Positions 37,383 through 45,907 of a DNA stretch of 64,000 nucleotides are shown one piece after another. The stretch covers positions 3,406,501 to 3,470,500 of the forward strand of contig NZ_CP109000.1 in assembly GCF_036226605.1 (NCBI RefSeq), written 5' to 3'. This DNA comes from Streptomyces sp. NBC_00704. GTDB taxonomy: Bacteria; Actinomycetota; Actinomycetes; Streptomycetales; Streptomycetaceae. The position numbers were made by a program, and so were the translations under genes. Every line of letters starts with the position of its first letter. The stretch's first letter is position 1. Under the pieces are notes generated by a model. The model saw nothing but the letters and a program-made list of their open reading frames with translations. It was not told the origin of the DNA and ran no database searches.

Positions 37383-38453
37383 TCACCATGCCACCGGCTC
37401 CCGCAGTTCGCGGTCCACGGGCACCTCGGCGGTCACCGTCACCGCCGCCGGGTCCAGGTCGTCCGGGGTGGGCATCACGCTGCCGGGCAGCTGGACGGCG
37501 GCCGCACCGTGCGCGACCGCCGAGGCGAGCGCCGCCGGGCCGCTGCCGCCCGCGACGAGGAACCCGGCGAGGGAGGCGTCGCCGGCGCCCACGTTGCTGC
37601 GGACGGCGTCGACGCGGGCGCTGGCGAACCAGGCGCCCGTCTCCTCGACCAGCAGCTGACCGTCGGCGCCCAGGCTCGCGAGCACCGCCCGGGCGCCCAT
37701 CCCGCGCAGTTCCTCGGCCGCCTTCACCGCGTCGCCCACGGTGGCCAGGGGACGTCCGACGGCCTCCGCGAGCTCCTCGGCGTTCGGCTTCACCACGTCG
37801 GGCCGCTCGCGCAGCGCTTCGAGGAGGGCGCGCCCGGACGTGTCCAGGGCGATCCGCGCGCCTCCGGCGTGCGCCCGGGCGACCACCTCGGCGTACCAGG
37901 ACGGCGCGAGCCCGCGGGGCAGGCTGCCGCAGCAGGCGATCCAGGCGGCCTCGTGCGACTGCTCACGCACCGTCTCCAGGAGCAGTTCCCGCTCCTCGGC
38001 GGAGAGTTCGGGGCCGGGCGCGTTGATCTTCGTCAGGACGCCGTCGGACTCGGCGAGCGCGATGTTGGAGCGGGTGGCCCCCGCGACGGGCACCGGCGCC
38101 ACCTCGATGCCCTGCGCGGCCAGCAGGTCGGCGACGAGCGCGCCCGGCGCACCGCCCAGCGGCAGCACGGCGACCGTGCGCCGCCCGGCGGCGGCCGCGG
38201 CGCGCGAGACGTTCACCCCCTTGCCGCCCGGGTCCATCCGCTCGCCGGTCGCGCGGATGACCTCGCCCCGGTCCAGGGAGGGGACCTCGTACGTGCGGTC
38301 CAGGGACGGATTGGGCGTGACGGTGAGGATCACGCCCACGCCGCCCGGACCGGCCCCGCTCACCGGGCCGGCCGCATCCACCGGACCAGTACCGCTCACC
38401 GGGGCTTTCCCGCTCGCCGCGTCTTTCCCGCTCGCCGGGCCGGTGCCGCTCAT
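37383..38453 (-). CDS. fruK: 1-phosphofructokinase
   Basis: The 356-residue PfkB-family kinase makes fructose 1,6-bisphosphate from the FruA product. Motifs are ILTVTPNPSLDRTYEV, GGKGVNVSRAAAAAGR and the C-terminal VRSNVGAGDASLAGFLVAGG with catalytic Asp. ATG 38453 overlaps the fruR stop (ATGA) but gives a 40-residue Gly/Ser/Pro/Ala leader before the conserved start. GTG 38333 (VILTVTPNPS) would give the normal length yet lacks a good ribosome binding site. Confidence 0.93.
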   Translation of the reverse strand: MSGTGPASGKDAASGKAPVSGTGPVDAAGPVSGAGPGGVGVILTVTPNPSLDRTYEVPSLDRGEVIRATGERMDPGGKGVNVSRAAAAAGRRTVAVLPLGGAPGALVADLLAAQGIEVAPVPVAGATRSNIALAESDGVLTKINAPGPELSAEERELLLETVREQSHEAAWIACCGSLPRGLAPSWYAEVVARAHAGGARIALDTSGRALLEALRERPDVVKPNAEELAEAVGRPLATVGDAVKAAEELRGMGARAVLASLGADGQLLVEETGAWFASARVDAVRSNVGAGDASLAGFLVAGGSGPAALASAVAHGAAAVQLPGSVMPTPDDLDPAAVTVTAEVPVDRELREPVAW

Positions 38454-39211
38454 GCGCGCACAACTTCCGTGCCGCCGCGCTCGATCGCGGCCGCGTCCTC
38501 GGGGCTCAGTGCGCTGTCGGTGATCAGCAGGTCGACGTCGCTCAGGTCGGCGAAGCGGGCGAAGTGCTCCTGGCCGTGCTTGGCGGAGTCGGCGAGCAGG
38601 ACGACCCGGCGGGCCGCGGCGACGGCCGCCCGCTTGACCGCGGCCTCGGCGAGATCGGGGGTGGTCAGCCCGTGCTCGGCGGAGAAGCCGTTGGCGGCGA
38701 GGAACAGGACGTCGGCCCGGATCTCGCCGTACGCGCGCAGCGCCCAGGCGTCCACGGCGGCGCGCGTACGGTGACGCACGCGCCCCCCGATGAGATGGAG
38801 CTGCATGCCCGGATGGTCCGCGAGGCGGGCCGCGATGGGCAGGCTGTGGGTGACGACGGTGAGCTCGGCCTCCAGCGGGAGGGCTGCGGCCAGTCGTGCC
38901 ACCGTCGTCCCGGCGTCGAGGATCATCGTGCCCTCGGCGGGCAGTTCCGTCAGGGCCGCCTTGGCGATGCGGTCCTTCTCGTCGGCCGAGGTGCCCTCGC
39001 GTTCGGCCAGGTCCGGTTCGAAGTCGAGGCGTCCGGCCGGGATGGCACCGCCGTGCACGCGTCGCACCAGGCCGGCCCGGTCGAGGGCCTTCAGGTCGCG
39101 GCGGATCGTCTCCGCGGTGACCTGGAACTCCTCGGCCAGCGACAGGACGTCCACCCGTCCACCGTCACGGGCGAGCCGCAGGATCTCCTGCTGCCGCTCC
39201 GGTGCGTACAT
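38450..39211 (-). CDS. fruR: DeoR family regulator of the fructose operon
   Basis: The 253-residue protein has an N-terminal DeoR helix-turn-helix (RVDVLSLAEEFQVTAETIRRDLKAL, residues 19-43) with the RRVHGGA wing and a DeoR C-terminal sensor domain with DAGTTVARLAAAL (sugar-phosphate pocket). It most likely represses fruR-fruK-fruA until fructose 1-phosphate binds. The ribosome binding site is GGAGGAG before ATG 39211. It is translationally coupled to fruK. Confidence 0.93.
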   Translation of the reverse strand: MYAPERQQEILRLARDGGRVDVLSLAEEFQVTAETIRRDLKALDRAGLVRRVHGGAIPAGRLDFEPDLAEREGTSADEKDRIAKAALTELPAEGTMILDAGTTVARLAAALPLEAELTVVTHSLPIAARLADHPGMQLHLIGGRVRHRTRAAVDAWALRAYGEIRADVLFLAANGFSAEHGLTTPDLAEAAVKRAAVAAARRVVLLADSAKHGQEHFARFADLSDVDLLITDSALSPEDAAAIERGGTEVVRA

Positions 39212-39232
39212 GTCCGTTCTCCTCCGACCGAT

Positions 39233-39306
39233 ACCTGTTTTGTGCCCGAACCTGTGGTTTATCCACGGACGCTACGCCGGGCATCTCGGAAAGTAAACAG
39301 GTTCGG
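39233..39306 (-). promoter_or_regulatory. FruR operator candidates upstream of fruR
   Basis: The sequence ACCTGT(TTT/GGTTT) occurs at 39233-39240 and 39250-39260, and its inverse AAACAGGT at 39295-39302, all within 100 bp before the fruR start. DeoR-type regulators bind such repeats to loop and repress promoters. A precise promoter was not assigned. Confidence 0.4.
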
Positions 39307-39542
39307 ACCCGATTCGGGCATGAACGGACTTCCTTCCGTCGCGACCTCCCGTCCTCCTCCTTCTCTCTCCACCCCGGGACGGGACGCGGCCGTGGACAGC
39401 CGAAGAGCCCGCCACCGCTGCGATGCGGTGACGGGCTCTCGACACACGGACGTGCGACGGCCTCTCGACCCTCTCCGGGGCCCATCGACCCTCTCCGCGA
39501 CCTCCTCGCGGCCTCACGACGAGGCCGGGGCGATGCGGAACC

Positions 39543-41126
39543 TCAGACGGCGAACTCCCGGTCCCGGTCCTCGCCGGGAACCGCGTCCGCGGCCGCAGAA
39601 GTTCCCGTGCTCTCCGTACCCTCCGTGACCTCCGCGCCGCCCTCCACGTGCTGCGCGGGCCGCTTCGGCAGGGCGAACATCAGCAGGAAGATCACGGACA
39701 TCACCAGGGCCACCCAGCCCAGGGCGTGCTGGAACGCGTTCACGAAGGCCGGGCCGACCTCGGACGCCGTCAGCCGGTCGCCGATCTCCCCGAAGAAGAC
39801 GACCGCGACAAGCCCCAGCCCGAGCGCGTTGCCCATCTGCTGAACGGTGTTGATGAGCCCGGAGGCCGATCCGGCGTGCTCGCGCGGCACCTCCGACAGC
39901 ACCGCGTCGGTCAGCGGGGCGAAGATCAGGCCCATGCCGACGCCCATGACGACCAGCGGCAGCGCCATCTGCCAGGGCGCGATGCCCAGCCCGTAGCGCT
40001 CGGACTCCCAGATGTAGAGGAGCACGCCGACGACCATCGTCAGGGCGCCCGCCTGCAGCACCTTGCGCCCGAAGCGCGGGACCAGCTTCTGCACGGACAT
40101 CCCCGCGGCCACCGAGACGGCGATCGAGAAGGGGACCCCGGTCAGACCGGCCTTCATCGGGCTCCAGCCCAGACCCGTCTGCATGTACAGCGTCCAGACC
40201 AGGAAGAACACGCCGAGGGCGATCCCGAAGACGGTCTGCACGGCGACGCCCGCCGCGAAGCTGCGCACCCGGAAGAGGGAGAGCTCGACCAGCGGCGAGC
40301 CGTCCCGCGCGCCCTTGCGACGCTCGTACGCGACCAGCGCCCCGAAGACGCCCAGCGCGCCGACCATCGACACGTACCCCCACACCGGCCAGCCCAGCTC
40401 GCGGCCGCGGGTGAGCGGGTAGAGCAGCATGAGCAGACCGAGGGTGACCAGGACGACGCCGACGATGTCCAGCTTCAGCGCCTTCGGCGCCTTCGACTCG
40501 GTGATGAAACGGCCGCCGAGGATCAGCCCCGCGATGCCGACGGGCAGGTTGATCAGGAAGATCGGCCGCCACTCCAGCCCGAACAGGTTCCACTCCGTCA
40601 GCAGCGCGCCGAGCAGCGGGCCCGAGACGGCGCCCAGCCCGACGATCGCGCCGAACAGCCCGAACACCTTGCCCCGCTCGTGCGCCGGGAAGGTCGCATG
40701 CACGATCGACAGCACCTGCGGGACCATCATCGCCGCCATGCCGCCCTGGAGGATGCGCGAGGCGACCAGCATCTCGGGGTTGGCGGCGAAGCCGCACAGC
40801 GCGGAGGCCAGGGTGAAGCCGCCGATGCCGAGCAGGAAGAGCCGCTTGCGCCCGTGGATGTCGCCGAGCCGGCCGCCGGTGATGAGTCCGGCGGCGAAGG
40901 CGAGCGCGTAACCGGCGGTGATCCACTGGATCTGGCTCCAGGAGGCGCCCGCGTCCTGCCGGATGGAGGGGATGGCGATGTTGACGATCGTGACGTCGAC
41001 GAGGTCCATGAAGGCCGCGGTCATCACGATGGCGAGCGCGAACCAGCGTCGCCGGTCCCCCGGCGCGGGATCTGGGGTCGTCTCGAAGGCGGGCGGTGTC
41101 TCGGTGGAGGTCTCCGTGGAGGTCAT
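39543..41126 (-). CDS. DHA2-type MFS drug exporter
   Basis: The 527-residue protein has 14 predicted helices, motif A GGRLGDIHGRKR (about residues 85-96) and antiporter motif C-like GAVSGPLLGALL. It probably extrudes a drug in exchange for protons. ATG 41126 is the first start. It is divergent from a WYL-domain regulator 62 bp away, sharing an 8 bp inverted repeat, so that regulator is the probable controller. Confidence 0.9.
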   Translation of the reverse strand: MTSTETSTETPPAFETTPDPAPGDRRRWFALAIVMTAAFMDLVDVTIVNIAIPSIRQDAGASWSQIQWITAGYALAFAAGLITGGRLGDIHGRKRLFLLGIGGFTLASALCGFAANPEMLVASRILQGGMAAMMVPQVLSIVHATFPAHERGKVFGLFGAIVGLGAVSGPLLGALLTEWNLFGLEWRPIFLINLPVGIAGLILGGRFITESKAPKALKLDIVGVVLVTLGLLMLLYPLTRGRELGWPVWGYVSMVGALGVFGALVAYERRKGARDGSPLVELSLFRVRSFAAGVAVQTVFGIALGVFFLVWTLYMQTGLGWSPMKAGLTGVPFSIAVSVAAGMSVQKLVPRFGRKVLQAGALTMVVGVLLYIWESERYGLGIAPWQMALPLVVMGVGMGLIFAPLTDAVLSEVPREHAGSASGLINTVQQMGNALGLGLVAVVFFGEIGDRLTASEVGPAFVNAFQHALGWVALVMSVIFLLMFALPKRPAQHVEGGAEVTEGTESTGTSAAADAVPGEDRDREFAV

Positions 41127-41134
41127 GATGTGAC

Positions 41135-41168
41135 AGTAGGACGGCAGTAGGTCAGATCGTGTCCTACT
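41135..41168. promoter_or_regulatory. Inverted repeat between MFS and WYL regulator genes
   Basis: AGTAGGAC (41135-41142) and GTCCTACT (41161-41168) form a perfect 8 bp inverted repeat with an 18 bp spacer, filling most of the 62 bp divergent gap. It is a probable operator of the WYL regulator acting on both promoters. Confidence 0.5.
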
Positions 41169-41188
41169 CATGCGGCATCCTCGGATGC

Positions 41189-42337
41189 ATGACGACGGAC
41201 ACTCCGGCTCGGCTGCTCCAGCTCCTCTCCCTCCTCCAGACGCCCCGCGAATGGCCCGGTGGCGAGCTCGCCGACCGCCTCCGGGTGTCCCGGCGCACGG
41301 TCCGGCGCGACATCGACCGGCTGCGCGACCTCGGCTATCCCGTGCAGGCCACCATGGGCTCGGACGGCGGGTACCGACTGGTCGCGGGCAAGGCGATGCC
41401 GCCCCTCGTGCTCGACGACGAGGAGGCCGTCGCGATCGCCGTCGGACTGCGGGCCGGGGCAGGTCACGCGCTGGAGGGCGTCGACGAGGCATCCGTGCGG
41501 GCCCTCGCCAAGCTGGAGCAGGTGCTGCCGGCCCGACTGCGCCACCGCGTCTCCACCCTCCAGGCCGCCACCACCCCGCTGACCAGCGGAGACGGCGCGA
41601 GCATCGCACCCGAGACGCTGACCGTCATGGCGTCGACGGTGGCCGGGCAGGAACGGCTGCGGTTCGCCTACCGCGCCAAGGACGGCACGGAGTCCCGCCG
41701 TCTGACCGAGCCCTACCGGCTCGTGTCGACGGGCCGGCGGTGGTACCTCGTGGCGTACGACCTCGACCGTCAGGACTGGCGGACCTTCCGGGTCGACCGG
41801 GTCCGGGACCCGTTCGCGACCGGCGCGCGCTTCGCACCACGGGAACTGCCGACGGGGAGCGCGGCGGAGTACCTGCGGCGGTCCATCCACGGCCGCCCGG
41901 ACGCACGCGCCTACGAGTACGACGTCACGTTCCACGCCCCGGCCGAACTCGTCGCGGCCCGCCTCCCGTCCTGGCTGGGAACACCGACCCCGGACCCGGC
42001 GGACACCGACCACGGGAACGGGGGCGGGAGCGGCTGCGGCGATGGGAGCGGGGGCGCCGACGGAGGGAACGGCGGCGGTGATGAGAGCGGGGGTGCGGGT
42101 ACCGGTGCCGGTGCCGGTGCCGGTGCCGGTGCCGGCGAGACCTCCGGGAGGAGCTGCCGACTGCGCGGGTCGACGAGCGACCCGGTGGAGTGGGTTGCGG
42201 TCCGGCTCGCGATGCTGGGTTACGAGTTCACGATCCGGGAGCCGCGCGAACTGGCCGACTGCGCAAGGGCCTTGGCCGGAAGGCTGGGACGAGCGGTGGC
42301 CGCTCGGCCGGAAACGCCGGACGGAACCACGGACTGA
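41189..42337 (+). CDS. WYL domain (YafY-type) transcriptional regulator
   Basis: The 382-residue protein has an N-terminal HTH_11 helix-turn-helix (GGELADRLRVSRRTVRRDIDRLRDLGYPV) and a WYL domain (residues about 140-230, EPYRLVSTGRRWYLVAYDLDRQDWRTFRVDRV). It ends in a C-terminal WCX extension that is interrupted by about 45 Gly/Ala/Ser residues, encoded partly by five perfect GGTGCC repeats (42104-42133). ATG 41189 is the accepted start; ATG 41159 would overlap the operator. It probably represses the divergent MFS exporter. Confidence 0.88.
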   Translation: MTTDTPARLLQLLSLLQTPREWPGGELADRLRVSRRTVRRDIDRLRDLGYPVQATMGSDGGYRLVAGKAMPPLVLDDEEAVAIAVGLRAGAGHALEGVDEASVRALAKLEQVLPARLRHRVSTLQAATTPLTSGDGASIAPETLTVMASTVAGQERLRFAYRAKDGTESRRLTEPYRLVSTGRRWYLVAYDLDRQDWRTFRVDRVRDPFATGARFAPRELPTGSAAEYLRRSIHGRPDARAYEYDVTFHAPAELVAARLPSWLGTPTPDPADTDHGNGGGSGCGDGSGGADGGNGGGDESGGAGTGAGAGAGAGAGETSGRSCRLRGSTSDPVEWVAVRLAMLGYEFTIREPRELADCARALAGRLGRAVAARPETPDGTTD

Positions 42338-42436
42338 CGTCCCGGCACCGAGCAGCCGACCAGGACCGGGCAGCCGACGGAACCGTCCCCGTAGGCCCCG
42401 CCGGTCCCGCCGATCCGCCGATCCCGCCGCCCTTGC

Positions 42437-43156
42437 CTACCAGGAGAAGTCCCGCAGGGCTCGCAGATTGCTCAGAGCCAACTCCGCCGGGCCCTGCGGG
42501 CCGGTGGCCGAGGTGTCCGTCACCGCCCAGCTCTCGACGGCGACCCTGACCGCCGCGCCCGCGACCGCCGCCGTGAACCGCTCCTGCGGCGAGACGTCCA
42601 TGGCGGCGGTGGGGGCGGCGGTGGCCGAAGTGGCTGCGGCGGTGGCCGTCGGTTCAGTCTCCGTTGGGTCGGTGGCCGTCGGCGCGGTGGCCGTCGCCCG
42701 GTCGGCCAGGATCTGCGCGAGATCGGCCTCCGAGGTGTGGCAGACCTCGGCCCAGACCTTTCCCAGAGCCGGGCTCGCCATGGCCAGCCGGATCAGGGTG
42801 CGCACCCATTCCCAGGACGCCGCCGAGACGCCGCCCCCTGGGGCGAGCGTGTGGCGCACCGCGTGTTCCAGCGCCTCTGGCACGCTCAGCGCGGCGGGGG
42901 CCTCGCGCACCGCCTCCGCCCAGCGCTGGGCGCCCGCCGCGTAGAGCGGGGCTACGGCCTCTTCCTTGGTGGCGAAGTAGCGGTAGAAGGTGCGCGGGGC
43001 GATTCCCGCCGCCTGCGCGATGTCCTCCGCACGGGTGGCCTTCAGGCCCCGGCTGACGAACAGTCCGGCTGCCGCCCGGGCGATCTCCATCCGGGTCGCC
43101 GCTTTGCGCCGCTCGGTCAGCGAAGCCGGAGCCGAGCGAGAGGTCGAGCTGATCAC
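42437..43156 (-). CDS. TetR family transcriptional regulator
   Basis: The 239-residue protein has an N-terminal TetR HTH (RAEDIAQAAGIAPRTFYRYFATKEE, about residues 42-66). In the C-terminal domain lies an acquired-looking Ala/Thr repeat (TATAPTATDPTETEPTATAAATSATAAPTAA). Its position beside hrdD and the WYL/MFS pair corresponds to SCO3201 of S. coelicolor. The start is GTG 43156, with no clear ribosome binding site, so leaderless translation is possible. The target is unknown. Confidence 0.85.
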   Translation of the reverse strand: MISSTSRSAPASLTERRKAATRMEIARAAAGLFVSRGLKATRAEDIAQAAGIAPRTFYRYFATKEEAVAPLYAAGAQRWAEAVREAPAALSVPEALEHAVRHTLAPGGGVSAASWEWVRTLIRLAMASPALGKVWAEVCHTSEADLAQILADRATATAPTATDPTETEPTATAAATSATAAPTAAMDVSPQERFTAAVAGAAVRVAVESWAVTDTSATGPQGPAELALSNLRALRDFSW

Positions 43157-44086
43157 TCCGGCAGGCTATGCCCATGTGGCACAATCTGCCATTCGGGCGG
43201 GCCACCCCGTGGTTCAGGTACGGGGTGCCCCGCCTTCTCGACGTGCCCACCCGCACCGCAACCCGCCCGGCGGCAGTGTGCGCCCGCAATTGCCACCGAA
43301 ATCCCCATGATTGTCCGGCGGACCCTGCCCGCCGACCGCCCCTCGCCCGACCACCTCACCGGCCCCCCTCACCCGACCCTCGCCCTACCTCCGCGACGAA
43401 AAGGAGCCGGGCTCCGGCGCCTGGGGGGAGAGGCGCCGAAGCCCGGCTCTGGGGTGGTCCCGGCGCCGGGGGGATGTGCGGCGGGACTTGGCTCGGGGGA
43501 TTTCGGAAATGCGGCACAACTTCCGAATCGTCGAATCGTCGAGTTGTCGAGTCGTCGGAACTCACGGCTTTCGAGCGCGGTCGGCTCGGATCTCGGGGGG
43601 CTGAGATCTCGGGCCGGGTTGAGATTTCGGACTGGGCTACAGGGTCCGGCCGATCCGAACTCCCGTGCCCAGAAGTCTTTTTCCCCCGCCTCCCCGGTTG
43701 AAGCGGCGTTCCCACGCCATGTTCGCGCGTCTTCTCAAACCGGCGCACGCGGGCGTAAGCCCGGCACGATCCGACACGACCCGGCACCATGAGAAACCCC
43801 AGGCACACGAGCGTCACATGAGGCTGTCCACGGTTTACCGGGAGCGACTCTCCCCCGGCCGGACATCACTCCACCGGCACCGGCCGACGTCTCATACCAG
43901 CCGCCGACGCCCTGTCCCGGCCGACGCCTTGAGGCGGAGCGGCACACTTCGCGGCCCGGCACATCGTGCGGCCGAAGTCTGACCCCGCCGGGGTCCCCCG
44001 GACGGCTGTCCGCTCGGCCGGGCCTCACCAGCCCGGCCCGCGGACCATCCGGTAACGCCGCCGCCTCGGTAGCGCCGCCGTCTCGG
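43157..44086. other. 930 bp gene-free region with a minus-strand terminator
   Basis: Open frames here have shadow-like composition (Arg/Pro/Ser) and no ribosome binding sites. The region holds an 18 bp hairpin (43405-43448), short direct repeats of TCGTCGA(A/G) at 43528-43558 and a T5 run at 43678. It may carry the 3' untranslated part of hrdD or an unannotated small RNA. Confidence 0.5.
43405..43448 (-). terminator. Strong intrinsic terminator without an adjacent gene
   Basis: Arms 43405-43422 and 43431-43448 pair at 17 of 18 positions with an 8 nt loop. On the minus strand the hairpin is followed by CCTTTTCGTC, giving a T-tract. The nearest upstream minus-strand gene, hrdD, ends 640 bp away. 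Confidence 0.65.
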
Positions 44087-44101
44087 TTACGCCGCCGCCT
44101 C
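44051..44101. repeat. Three 17 bp tandem repeats across the hrdD stop codon
   Basis: Units GGT(A/T)(A/G)CGCCGCCG(C/T)CTC start at 44051, 44068 and 44085. The last encodes the C-terminal EAAA plus stop codon of hrdD, the others lie downstream, consistent with slippage duplication. Confidence 0.7.
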
Positions 44102-45085
44102 GAAGCCCGTGTCGCGGGCCAGCTTCTTCAGCTCCAGCAGGGCGTGCTTCTCGATCTGGCGGATCCGCTCCCTCGTCAGGCCGTGTTCCTTGCCGACCTC
44201 GGTCAGCGTGCGCTCGCGGCCGTCGTCGATGCCGTACCGCATCTTGATGATGGACGCGGTGCGCGGGTCCAGGCGGTCGATCAGGCCGTCCAGCTCCTCG
44301 CTGCGCAGCAGCGTCATCACCGACTGCTCCGGCGAGACCGCGGAGGTGTCCTCCAGGAGGTCGCCGAACTGCGTCTCGCCCTCGTCGTCGACCGCCATGT
44401 TGAGGGAGACCGGGTCACGGGCCCAGTCCAGGACGTCCGTGACGCGCTCCGGCGTGGAGCCCAGCTCGGCGGCGATCTCGGCGGGCTCCGGGTCGCGGCC
44501 GTTCTCCCGGTTGAACTCGCGCTGCACGCGCCGGATCCTGCCCAGCTCCTCCACCAGGTGGACGGGCAGGCGGATCGTGCGCGACTGGTCCGCTATGGAG
44601 CGGGTGATGGCCTGACGGATCCACCAGGTCGCGTACGTGGAGAACTTGAAGCCCTTGCGGTAGTCGAACTTCTCGACCGCGCGCACCAGGCCGGCGTTGC
44701 CCTCCTGGATCAGGTCCAGCAGGGGCAGACCGCTGCGCGGGTAGCGCCGGGCCACGGCGACGACCAGGCGGAGGTTGGAACGGATGAAGACGTCCTTGGC
44801 CCGCTCGCTCGCGGCGACCAGGGCCTCGAGCTCCTCACGGGAGGCGTCCGCCCTGGACTCCTCCTCGCCGTCGAGGACCTGTTGCGCGAAGACACCCGCC
44901 TCGATGATCTGGGACAACTCGACCTCCTTGGCGGCGTCGAGCAGCGGTGTACGCGCGATCTCGTCGAGGTACATGCCGACCAGGTCGCGGTCGGCGATCT
45001 CGCCGCCATGGGCGCGAACACTGCGGGCCGCGCTGCTCGTCTCGCCGGTGGCGGACTTGCGGCGGGCGACGGCACGGGTTGCCAT
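44087..45085 (-). CDS. hrdD: RNA polymerase sigma factor HrdD
   Basis: This 332-residue group 2 sigma-70 factor has region 1.2 (DLVGMYLDEIARTPLL), region 2 with RKGFKFSTYATWWIRQAITRS (-10 recognition), region 3 (LVEELGRIRRVQREF) and region 4 (TLTEVGKEHGLTRERIRQIEKHALLELKKL, -35 recognition). Length and sequence match Streptomyces HrdD. ATG 45085 is preceded by AAGGGAG at 6 nt. A SigR-type promoter lies about 100 bp upstream, linking it to thiol-oxidative stress. Confidence 0.95.
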   Translation of the reverse strand: MATRAVARRKSATGETSSAARSVRAHGGEIADRDLVGMYLDEIARTPLLDAAKEVELSQIIEAGVFAQQVLDGEEESRADASREELEALVAASERAKDVFIRSNLRLVVAVARRYPRSGLPLLDLIQEGNAGLVRAVEKFDYRKGFKFSTYATWWIRQAITRSIADQSRTIRLPVHLVEELGRIRRVQREFNRENGRDPEPAEIAAELGSTPERVTDVLDWARDPVSLNMAVDDEGETQFGDLLEDTSAVSPEQSVMTLLRSEELDGLIDRLDPRTASIIKMRYGIDDGRERTLTEVGKEHGLTRERIRQIEKHALLELKKLARDTGFEAAA

Positions 45086-45185
45086 GCGTGCTCCCTTGCG
45101 ATGGTGGTTCAGCGGGTGGCCCTTCAGACGCCCGGCACTGTCGGAACTCTGGACTCTCCTCGAGTGCCCTGCATCTGATGGAAAC

Positions 45186-45211
45186 AACGACTGGAATCAG
45201 GACAGAATTCC
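45186..45211 (-). promoter_or_regulatory. SigR-type promoter of hrdD
   Basis: On the minus strand, GGAAT (45207-45211) and GTT (45186-45188) are separated by exactly 18 bp, matching the SigR consensus GGAAT-N18/19-GTT. In S. coelicolor hrdD is an established SigR target. Confidence 0.75.
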
Positions 45212-45271
45212 CAACCCGCACCCCGAATTTTCTGATCATGCAGTACCCTGTCGGACCACCTGGGAGGCATG

Positions 45272-45832
45272 ATGCCGTCGGAACATACAGAGGTGCAGGT
45301 CAGGCCTGGAGTCGAGGCCGATCTCGACGCGCTCACAAGTCTCTACAACCACTACGTTCGTGAGACGGCCATCACATTCGACACGGTGGCCTTCACTCCG
45401 GAAGAGCGACGTCCTTGGCTGCTCTCCCACCCTGAAGACGGGCCGTACCGCCTGTTGGTTGCCACGGAAACGGACTCACAGGACATTCCGAGGACCTCAC
45501 AGCCCGCTCCGGGGACCTCGCCGAACATCCTGGGTTACGCCACGTCCAGCCCCTACCGGCCGAAGGCGGCCTACTCCACGTCCGTGGAGGTCACGGTCTA
45601 CGTCGCCCCGCACGCGGGCCGGCGCGGCATCGGCACCCTCCTCTACAGAGCGCTCTTCGACGCGCTGGCCGGGGAGGACCTGCACCGCGCCTACGCGGGC
45701 ATCGCGCAACCGAACGAAGCGTCCGCGCGACTGCACGAACGCTTCGGTTTCCGGCCCGTGGGCACGTACCGCGAGGTGGGCCGCAAGTTCGGGCGCTACT
45801 GGGACGTGGCCTGGTACGAGAAGGAGCTGTAG
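45272..45832 (+). CDS. Phosphinothricin acetyltransferase-like GNAT protein
   Basis: The 186-residue protein resembles the PAT/Bar branch of GNATs: VRPGVEADLDALTSLYNHYVRETAITFDT, then the acetyl-CoA loop YVAPHAGRRGIGTLLYRALF and HERFGFRPVGTYREVGRKFGRYWDVAWYEK. It probably acetylates an amino-acid-like amine. ATG 45272 is the second of two adjacent ATGs and has better spacing to GGGAGG. It is divergent from hrdD. An insert of about 18 residues (DSQDIPRTSQPAPGTSPN) interrupts the usual strand 3 region. Confidence 0.88.
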   Translation: MPSEHTEVQVRPGVEADLDALTSLYNHYVRETAITFDTVAFTPEERRPWLLSHPEDGPYRLLVATETDSQDIPRTSQPAPGTSPNILGYATSSPYRPKAAYSTSVEVTVYVAPHAGRRGIGTLLYRALFDALAGEDLHRAYAGIAQPNEASARLHERFGFRPVGTYREVGRKFGRYWDVAWYEKEL

Positions 45833-45907
45833 CTCCCGTCGCCCCCCGGACAGTGGCCGCGACGGCGGTCGGCATGACCGCGGCAGTGACCGCCCGTCGC
45901 CGGGGCG

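Noticed and set aside
43168..43817. Open frames on both strands in the gene-free region
   Set aside because: Arg/Pro/Ser shadow composition, no ribosome binding sites, and interrupted by the 43405-43448 hairpin.
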